64,000 nucleotides of DNA, taken from positions 4,365,067 to 4,429,066 of the forward strand of contig CP060294.1 of assembly GCA_014302835.1 (NCBI GenBank), read 5' to 3'. The notes under the pieces are model-generated. The model made no database searches, was not told the DNA's origin, and was given only the letters and a program-made list of their open reading frames with translations. Of the stretch, positions 58,291 to 64,000 are shown piece after piece. Numbering within the stretch: the first letter of the stretch is position 1; each line of letters begins with the position of its first letter. The stretch comes from Pedobacter sp. PAMC26386. Lineage in GTDB: Bacteria > Bacteroidota > Bacteroidia > Sphingobacteriales > Sphingobacteriaceae. The translations under genes were made by a program, and so were the position numbers.

Positions 58291-58962
58291 TTATTTCAAA
58301 TTGCTCTTTTTTTCTGCAATAGAAGTCCTTGCCTGTCTAAATTGTCCGTTAAACTGGTTGATTTTTGACGTTTTAGCGAATAGTTCAGCACGGTTGATAT
58401 CTTTCAAAGCCAGCGAATATTCTTTTTTCCTCATCTTAACCTGTACAAGTCCTAAGATGGAGTCAATATAAGCGGAATTATTATTTACCTGTCTTGCCAG
58501 AATCCCTTGCTGCGTAAAGAACCACATGGACTGTGTCAGCTTATTTGACGCAAGATAAATTTTCCCCAATTGATTGTAAGAAGCCATCTGACCGACCCTG
58601 TTTCCATAACGGGAATAAGTTTTGAGCGCCACATTTAAAGTAACCTGTTCGGCTTCTGTATAATGCTCCATTAAATAATGAACATTACTTAATCTTAAAA
58701 GAGAAGCACCATAACGCGAAAAATTTTTAGAATTATTATATTCAAAAGCAGCCTTCCCAAATAGGGTCACCGCATCATTCAGATCTCCATTTTTCTCATT
58801 CTTTTCAGCTTGTTCAAAATAAAAATCACCATCTGCTCCAGACACAGCAATAGTTATTGAGCCATTACTTGAGAGTGGTTCTTGCTGAACAAAAGTATTT
58901 GTTTGTGCCATTGCTGTCCCGGAGAAACCCAGGCATAGCAGCGCGAAACAGAGTTTATACAT
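58291..58962 (-). CDS. TPR-repeat periplasmic protein next to the cyanophycin genes
   Basis: A 223-aa protein starting at MYKLCFALLCLGFSG (58962), because the open frame to 59079 overlaps the peptidase gene and lacks a signal. The signal peptide ends at AMAQ. Helical repeats follow from about residue 50 (YFEQAEKNEKNGDLNDAVTL, YTEAEQVTLNVALKTYSRYG, LGKIYLASNKLTQSMWFF), typical of tetratricopeptide repeats. Function unknown. It lies 22 nt downstream of the isoaspartyl peptidase on the same strand, across an AT-repeat stretch, and may be co-transcribed with the cyanophycin-degradation genes. Confidence 0.7.
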   Translation of the reverse strand: MYKLCFALLCLGFSGTAMAQTNTFVQQEPLSSNGSITIAVSGADGDFYFEQAEKNEKNGDLNDAVTLFGKAAFEYNNSKNFSRYGASLLRLSNVHYLMEHYTEAEQVTLNVALKTYSRYGNRVGQMASYNQLGKIYLASNKLTQSMWFFTQQGILARQVNNNSAYIDSILGLVQVKMRKKEYSLALKDINRAELFAKTSKINQFNGQFRQARTSIAEKKSNLK

Positions 58963-58984
58963 TTTACAAATATATATATATATT

Positions 58985-59827
58985 TTAGTTAAACACCTGT
59001 AAACTAACATCAAAAGAAGCCCACACCATATAAGGGTGCGAATCCGTATGGTAAACTTCACCCGCAGCAGTGATGCCAACTACCCCGGCAAAGCCGTTTA
59101 TCGCTTTAAGTTCATTAAAAGATTTATCACAGGCATCCTTTAAAGTAAAGCCATCCGTAACACGGGTAACAATTCTTGCAGATAAGGCCACACTAACAAT
59201 ATCCTCGCCTACACCAGTACAAGAAATACCAGCATAATCATTTGCGAAGTTCCCGGCCACAGTTGCAGAATCACTCACCCTACATGGAATTTCAAAACCT
59301 TTTCCACCCGTAGAGGTTCCTGCTGCAAGATTTCCCGCGGCATCGAGCGCAACACAACCTACGGTTCCTTTATTGTTCTGCTGATTTAGTTTCATTTCAA
59401 ATTCAGCCTGGCGTTGTGGTATTATAGGATCAAAAAATGAATATCCGTTTTTTCTAGCAAAGTCTATTGCTCCTTCCCCACTTAAAACGCTATCCTCAAA
59501 TTTTAGCAATAAAGAGGCGACTTGAATCGGATGCTGGACATCCTCAATATTAATTACACCAGCAAATTTCTGTGTTTTTCCATCCATAATGGAAGCACTC
59601 AATCTTACTTTACCATCGCTCTGGATCTGTGATCCTAAACCCGCATTAAAAAGAATATTATCTTCCAGCAGATTGACTGCATAAGCAACAGTTTCCAAAG
59701 CTGTATGCGAATGTAAATAGGTGTGTGAAAGTATCGCGATTTCTGATAATGCGTCTTGCTTTGCTTTCTTAGTTTCCTGATTGGTTGAAGATTCGCTAAA
59801 AAAACCGCCGTGAATAATTAATTTCAT
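58985..59827 (-). CDS. Isoaspartyl peptidase/L-asparaginase (IaaA-like)
   Basis: A 280-aa N-terminal nucleophile hydrolase. The precursor is cut before T155 in NNKGTVGCVALDAAGNLAAG, giving the catalytic threonine; TSTGGKGFEIPCRVSDS forms the substrate loop. The family hydrolyses beta-aspartyl dipeptides and asparagine. Placed 5 nt after cyanophycinase on the same strand, its likely substrate is beta-Asp-Arg released from cyanophycin. Cytoplasmic, no signal peptide. It is the second gene of the degradation operon. Confidence 0.92.
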   Translation of the reverse strand: MKLIIHGGFFSESSTNQETKKAKQDALSEIAILSHTYLHSHTALETVAYAVNLLEDNILFNAGLGSQIQSDGKVRLSASIMDGKTQKFAGVINIEDVQHPIQVASLLLKFEDSVLSGEGAIDFARKNGYSFFDPIIPQRQAEFEMKLNQQNNKGTVGCVALDAAGNLAAGTSTGGKGFEIPCRVSDSATVAGNFANDYAGISCTGVGEDIVSVALSARIVTRVTDGFTLKDACDKSFNELKAINGFAGVVGITAAGEVYHTDSHPYMVWASFDVSLQVFN

Positions 59828-59832
59828 TGTGA

Positions 59833-60708
59833 TTAAGCTGTAGGTATAACCTTAGGATGATGAATAGTTAGCTGATGCGCCGTAAGATCATAAATATCTC
59901 CATCACACATCACATGTACAATCATATTTTTAATCGAAACCGGCTGTCCCATTTCTACATCAGTCAGATTAGTATCAGACATACTTCTTCCATCTACAAG
60001 GATAACCATACCTGAACCAATGGCTTCCATGACATTTCCATTTGATATATATAAACCAGTATCTTCCCCTAAACCAATTCCAAGTATTCCCGGACTGCTG
60101 GCTGTTGCATAAAGCAAACGTCCAATACGCCCGCGCTGTACAAAATGAGTATCTACAATCACACCATCTATAAATCCTAATCCGGCAGTGATTTTCACTT
60201 CTCCTTTTAGCAAGGCATCTTTACTGTTACCCTGATAGATCATATTTTTTGAACTGGCCGCAGCTCCAGCAGACGTTCCTGCAATCACTACTTCTTCATT
60301 CGCATATTTATCCAATAAAATTTCGTGTATAGCCGTCCCTCCGAAAATAGAAGAAAGTCTTAACTGATCGCCGCCTGTAAACACCAGGACATCTGCTGCT
60401 TTTACCCGCTCGCAATTCAATAAATCATTTGCCTGTTCCCTGTTTACAATATTCAAGACACCAACATCATGTACATCAAGCTGTCCAAAGGCTTTAATAT
60501 ATTCTTCTCCCACTTTTTCCGGGACTAATGAGGCTGTCGTAATAATTTCGAAACGGGATGAAGTATCCCTTAAAGATTCAGTAGTAATACGTTTTAGAAT
60601 ACCACGCTCAAAGAAATTCATATTCTGAGGTAGTCCGAATTGTGTTTCAGTAAAACTTCCTGTATTTATTGCACCACCAATAATTATCAATTTACCTTTT
60701 GGAGCCAT
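59833..60708 (-). CDS. cphB: Cyanophycinase
   Basis: A 291-aa serine peptidase of the S51 type. The nucleophile is S147 in IAGTSAGAAASS; GGDQLRL (113-119) and FIDGVIVDTHFVQRGRIGRL are the conserved cyanophycinase segments. It releases beta-Asp-Arg dipeptides from cyanophycin, intracellularly, since no signal peptide is seen. It is first in the minus-strand operon and divergent from the cyanophycin synthetase gene, 583 bp away. TATATTTG on the minus strand (60736-60743) is a -7 match 27 nt upstream. Confidence 0.94.
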   Translation of the reverse strand: MAPKGKLIIIGGAINTGSFTETQFGLPQNMNFFERGILKRITTESLRDTSSRFEIITTASLVPEKVGEEYIKAFGQLDVHDVGVLNIVNREQANDLLNCERVKAADVLVFTGGDQLRLSSIFGGTAIHEILLDKYANEEVVIAGTSAGAAASSKNMIYQGNSKDALLKGEVKITAGLGFIDGVIVDTHFVQRGRIGRLLYATASSPGILGIGLGEDTGLYISNGNVMEAIGSGMVILVDGRSMSDTNLTDVEMGQPVSIKNMIVHVMCDGDIYDLTAHQLTIHHPKVIPTA

Positions 60709-61291
60709 TTTGTTTGTTTTCTTAGCCTAAAATTTCAAATATATATGCATTACTTTAAATATTACCATATTTAATCAATAATCTGTGTGTAAACAACAAT
60801 TATTCCTTTATTATCCAATTCTTTGATTAAATTTATGCACGTTTATATTTTACCGTTTTTAAACGGATAAATAGGTTATTTATTAAAAAACATTCATATA
60901 TTCATTACTCGTTTAACAGCGTTTTTAATTACAAAAGCCCAATTAGACAACAACAGAGAATTATCCAGACACGTCCTTATTGAAATTTAAAATAGAATAT
61001 CCCTAAAACCAGGACGCTCCCTGGGGATAGCAGGTTTAATGTTAAAAAGCATTAGCAAAAAAAAGATATGTAATGGCTTCAAATAGGCCATATTACCTGA
61101 AATCGGGCATAATTAGTAGGAGAGTCTATGAAAGACGATTAAATACCTGAGCGCTCTTGAGTACAATAAAAAAACAATAAACACTTACGAAACAACCAAT
61201 AATAACATATGAAACCTGCCTGAGCTCTTCTTTCTGAAATAAAATCTAGCTCCGGCAAGCTTCATCTCCATTAAAAAACAATAGATAACAT
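60709..61291. other. Intergenic control region between cphB and cphA
   Basis: 583 bp without a convincing gene separate the divergent cyanophycin genes. A dyad CCGTTT-TT-AAACGG at 60853-60866 could be an operator. A -7 element for cphB (TATATTTG on the minus strand) lies at 60736-60743. For cphA I see no clear TAnnTTTG close to its ATG, so its promoter is unassigned. Long AT-rich stretches are the only other feature. Confidence 0.5.
60736..60743 (-). promoter_or_regulatory. -7 element of the cyanophycinase operon
   Basis: TATATTTG on the minus strand matches TAnnTTTG, 27 nt before the cphB ATG. The surrounding sequence is AT-repetitive, so chance matches are likely. Confidence 0.35.
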
Positions 61292-63907
61292 ATGAAAATA
61301 CTCGGCATTCAAGTGCTAAGGGGGCCAAATATCTGGTCGGTCAACAGGAAAAAACTAATACAAATGAGATTAGATCTGGAGGACATGGAACAACGTCCTA
61401 CAAATTTAATTGATGGGTTTGGCGATCGTCTGGAAAAAATGATTCCAAGTTTATTTACGCACAGGTGCTCAAAAGGTGAACCCGGGGGCTTTTTTGCCCG
61501 TATCAAAGAGGGGACATGGATGGGGCATGTCATTGAACATATTGCCCTTGAAATTCAAACCCTGGCTGGTATGGATACCGGTTTTGGCAGAACAAGACAG
61601 ACTAAAACTGAAGGCACTTATAATGTGGTCTTCAGCTATCTTGAAGAAAAAGCAGGTATTTATGCTGCTGAAGCCAGCGTTAGGATTGCAGAAGCCATAA
61701 TTGACAACGTGGATTATGATCTTGAATTTGATATCCACCGCTTAAGAGAACTCAGACAAATGGAACGCCTTGGTCCAAGTACCGGTTCTATTGTAGATGA
61801 AGCCATAGCCAGAGACATTCCATGGATCAGACTCAACAAAAGTTCTTTAATCCAGTTAGGTTACGGTAAAAACCAAGTGCGCTTCAGAGCCACAATGACA
61901 GAAAAGACAAACAGTATCGCGGTAGATATCGCAGGTGATAAAGATGAAACCAAACGCATTTTAAAGGATTCTGCTATTCCGGTTGCCAATGGAGTTACTA
62001 TTTCTGATATCAGTGAGTTAGCGGATGCGATTGAAAGTATCGGCTTCCCTCTTGTCTTTAAACCTCTGGATGGCAACCATGGTAAAGGTGCATCTATTAA
62101 TGTAAAAACACCAGAAGCAGCAAAACTTGCATTTGAACATGCGAAACATTATTCCAGGAGAATAATCATTGAAAGTTTTATCACTGGTTACGATTTCAGA
62201 ATATTGGTGATCGATAACAAAATGGTCGCAGCTGCTTTACGGGTACCTGCTCATGTAACAGGAGACGGAATCGCAACAGTTCAGCAATTAATTGACAAAG
62301 AAAACGAAGATCCAAGACGCGGATACGGACATGAAAATGTCTTGACAGAAATACTGGTTGACCGCGACACGCTGGATCTGCTGTCTAAAAAGAATTATAC
62401 GCTGGAAACAGTTGTTCCTAACGGAGAACTTGTTTATTTAAAATCAACAGCAAACCTAAGCACAGGCGGAACTTCCATAGATGTAACCGACCTTGTGCAC
62501 CCGCAGAATATTTTCATCAGTGAAAGAATATCCCGTATCATTGGACTTGATATTTGCGGAATTGATGTAATGGCCCAAAACCTTACACAACCACTGACAG
62601 AAAATGGTGGAGTAATCCTGGAGGTTAATGCCGCACCGGGATTCCGTATGCACCTTGCACCAAGTGAAGGATTACCAAGAAACGTTGCTGCCCCGGTTAT
62701 TGATATGTTATATCCTCCTGGTAAAGCGAACAGGATCCCAATCATTGCCGTAACAGGGACTAATGGAAAAACAACAACAACGAGACTAATTGCCCATATT
62801 GTTAAAAGCAATGGAACAAGAGTTGGTTTTACCACCTCGGATGGTATCTACGTTCAGAACACGATGCTGATGAAAGGAGATACCACCGGCCCTGTTAGTG
62901 CAGAATTTATATTAAGAGATCCTACAGTAGAATTTGCCGTATTGGAAACCGCAAGAGGTGGTATTCTCAGAGCAGGGCTTGGGTTTAAACGCTGTGATAT
63001 TGGCGTAGTAACCAATATACAGGAAGACCACCTTGGAATTGCAGATATTCATAGTTTAAATGATCTTGCAAGAGTAAAAGCAGTGGTCATTGGCGCTGTT
63101 AAAAGAGATGGATGGGCAGTACTTAATGCAGACAACAAATACTGCGTTAAAATAGCCGAAACTGCTGACTGCAAAGTAGCTTACTTTAGTATGGATGAAA
63201 ACAATCCTGTTATTGTAGAGCATTGCAAAAAAGGCGGTTCCGCAGCAATCTATGAAAATGGATATATTACGATTAAAAAAGGCGACTGGAAGATTAGGGT
63301 AGATAAAGTTACCCATATCCCATTAACTTTTGGTGGTAGTGTTGATTTTATGATCCAGAATGTACTCGCTGCAACATTGTCTACCTTCCTTTGGGGATAT
63401 AAGATTGAAGATATCAGGATGTCTCTGGAAACCTTCATCCCTTCTGCCGCACAAACCCCAGGAAGAATGAATATCTTTAAATTTAAAGAGTTTAAGATCC
63501 TTGTTGATTTTGCACATAATTCAAATGGATTTAACGGGATCAAAAATTATCTGAAAACTATTGAAGCCACAGAACATATCGGAGTAATTTCTGGTACTGG
63601 TGACAGACGTGATGAGGATATAAAAGAAACTGCCCGCATTTCGGCACAAATGTTTGATAAAATCATCATTTGTCAGGAAAGATACCTTCGCGGCCGTCAG
63701 CCACAGGAAATTATAGATTTACTGATATCGGGAATAAAAGAAGTTAAGCCCAATATGGAAATCATCATTAACAATGATTCTTCTGATTGTCTTAAGTTCT
63801 TAATAGCGACCGCAAAATCAGGTTCTTTTATTACAATTCTAAGTGATACTATTGATAGTGCAATAGAAAAGGTAACAGAATATCTGGATAAGGAGTTTGG
63901 TATTTAG
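61292..63907 (+). CDS. cphA: Cyanophycin synthetase
   Basis: An 871-aa enzyme of normal length. The N-terminal domain (about 1-160) begins MKILGIQVLRGPNIWS; the ATP-grasp domain (about 210-480) has LVFKPLDGNHGKGASINV and GVILEVNAAPGFRMHLAP; the Mur-ligase-like domain (about 485-870) has the P-loop AVTGTNGKTTTTRLIAHI (about 485-502), ETARGGILRAGLGF and GVISGTGDRRDEDIKETA. It builds multi-L-arginyl-poly-L-aspartate from Asp, Arg and ATP. It diverges from cphB and the isoaspartyl peptidase gene, giving synthesis and degradation in one locus. A hairpin follows the stop. Confidence 0.96.
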   Translation: MKILGIQVLRGPNIWSVNRKKLIQMRLDLEDMEQRPTNLIDGFGDRLEKMIPSLFTHRCSKGEPGGFFARIKEGTWMGHVIEHIALEIQTLAGMDTGFGRTRQTKTEGTYNVVFSYLEEKAGIYAAEASVRIAEAIIDNVDYDLEFDIHRLRELRQMERLGPSTGSIVDEAIARDIPWIRLNKSSLIQLGYGKNQVRFRATMTEKTNSIAVDIAGDKDETKRILKDSAIPVANGVTISDISELADAIESIGFPLVFKPLDGNHGKGASINVKTPEAAKLAFEHAKHYSRRIIIESFITGYDFRILVIDNKMVAAALRVPAHVTGDGIATVQQLIDKENEDPRRGYGHENVLTEILVDRDTLDLLSKKNYTLETVVPNGELVYLKSTANLSTGGTSIDVTDLVHPQNIFISERISRIIGLDICGIDVMAQNLTQPLTENGGVILEVNAAPGFRMHLAPSEGLPRNVAAPVIDMLYPPGKANRIPIIAVTGTNGKTTTTRLIAHIVKSNGTRVGFTTSDGIYVQNTMLMKGDTTGPVSAEFILRDPTVEFAVLETARGGILRAGLGFKRCDIGVVTNIQEDHLGIADIHSLNDLARVKAVVIGAVKRDGWAVLNADNKYCVKIAETADCKVAYFSMDENNPVIVEHCKKGGSAAIYENGYITIKKGDWKIRVDKVTHIPLTFGGSVDFMIQNVLAATLSTFLWGYKIEDIRMSLETFIPSAAQTPGRMNIFKFKEFKILVDFAHNSNGFNGIKNYLKTIEATEHIGVISGTGDRRDEDIKETARISAQMFDKIIICQERYLRGRQPQEIIDLLISGIKEVKPNMEIIINNDSSDCLKFLIATAKSGSFITILSDTIDSAIEKVTEYLDKEFGI

Positions 63908-63940
63908 TCCATTCTAATTGGACAATCCAAAATAAACTGA

Positions 63941-63976
63941 AATAATAAAGCCGGATTAATCTCCGGCTTTATTATT
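63941..63976 (+). terminator. Terminator after cphA
   Basis: AATAATAAAGCCGGA (63941-63955) and TCCGGCTTTATTATT (63962-63976) pair perfectly over 15 bp with a 6-nt loop, starting 34 nt after the cphA stop. Confidence 0.88.
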
Positions 63977-64000
63977 TATAAGTTTTTTAAAGAAAGGTAT

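Noticed and set aside
58963..58984. AT dinucleotide run as a promoter
   Set aside because: Simple AT repeat without TAnnTTTG; treated as low complexity.
58963..59079. Longer N-terminus for the TPR protein
   Set aside because: It runs through the AT repeat into the peptidase gene; the ATG at 58962 gives a good signal peptide.
61469..61738. Opposite-strand ORFs in cphA
   Set aside because: Shadows of a highly conserved gene; no separate support.
1..64000. CRISPR arrays, tRNA or rRNA genes, insertion sequences, prophage
   Set aside because: No regular spaced repeats, no tRNA-like cloverleaf noticed in intergenic DNA, no transposase, integrase or phage structural genes.

Overview
The window looks like chromosomal DNA of a Bacteroidota bacterium of the Sphingobacteriaceae type (Pedobacter-like). 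This is inferred from the protein families: SusC-like TonB receptors, MG2/plug proteins, LytS/LytTR pairs, BlaI/M56 pairs with TonB domains, DUF3127 and DUF4197. AT-rich intergenic DNA, few Shine-Dalgarno-like sites and repeated Bacteroidota -7 elements (TAnnTTTG) agree with it. Nothing was searched against a database. I see no rRNA, tRNA, insertion sequence, prophage or CRISPR array. The content is mostly core genome.

Layout. 1-9.9 kb: the 3' part of an MG2/plug protein; an enoyl-CoA isomerase plus 2,4-dienoyl-CoA reductase pair for unsaturated fatty acids; clpS; a thioredoxin-like gene; a TonB-type barrel protein; a 118-bp palindrome followed by two tiny ORFs; a DUF4259-like gene; a NUDIX hydrolase and PlsC. 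9.9-14.7 kb: a LytTR/LytS two-component pair, a small membrane peptide and a BlaI/BlaR-like module whose peptidase carries TonB and plug domains. 14.7-20 kb: sdhCAB and an HtrA protease. 20-26.3 kb: dapF, a Pif1/RecD-type helicase, an OmpR/histidine-kinase pair and DUF3127.

26.3-31.8 kb: an RlmL-like methyltransferase, an XRE regulator, an HD hydrolase, and a PhoR-like kinase followed by a DUF47-Pit phosphate transport operon with a Pho-box-like repeat. 31.8-38.4 kb: an ECF sigma factor overlapping an anti-sigma/TonB hybrid, DUF4197, a DEAD-box helicase, rarA, an OmpA lipoprotein and a small unknown gene. 38.4-47.9 kb: a Gfo/Idh/MocA oxidoreductase, MtfA-like peptidase, alpha/beta hydrolase, TonB receptor with a His/Cys-rich partner, TetR plus AarF kinase, an NTF2-like protein and a dienelactone hydrolase. 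48-58.2 kb: hisS, pyruvate dehydrogenase E2 and E1-alpha, NlpC/P60, CapA, SPFH, DUF2589 and a C-terminal processing protease. 58.3-63.9 kb: a TPR protein and a cyanophycin module (isoaspartyl peptidase, cyanophycinase, cyanophycin synthetase).

Several genes have the -7 promoter element only 4-6 nt before the start codon, suggesting leaderless or nearly leaderless mRNAs. Operons are short and many end in strong hairpins, some unusually long. The most noteworthy items are these leaderless promoters, the cyanophycin cycle, the Pho-box-like repeat, the BlaR-TonB-plug hybrid, the SSB-like tail of DUF3127, the long palindromes and the tiny ORFs beside the largest one. I did not find a clearly new multi-gene defence or biosynthetic system.
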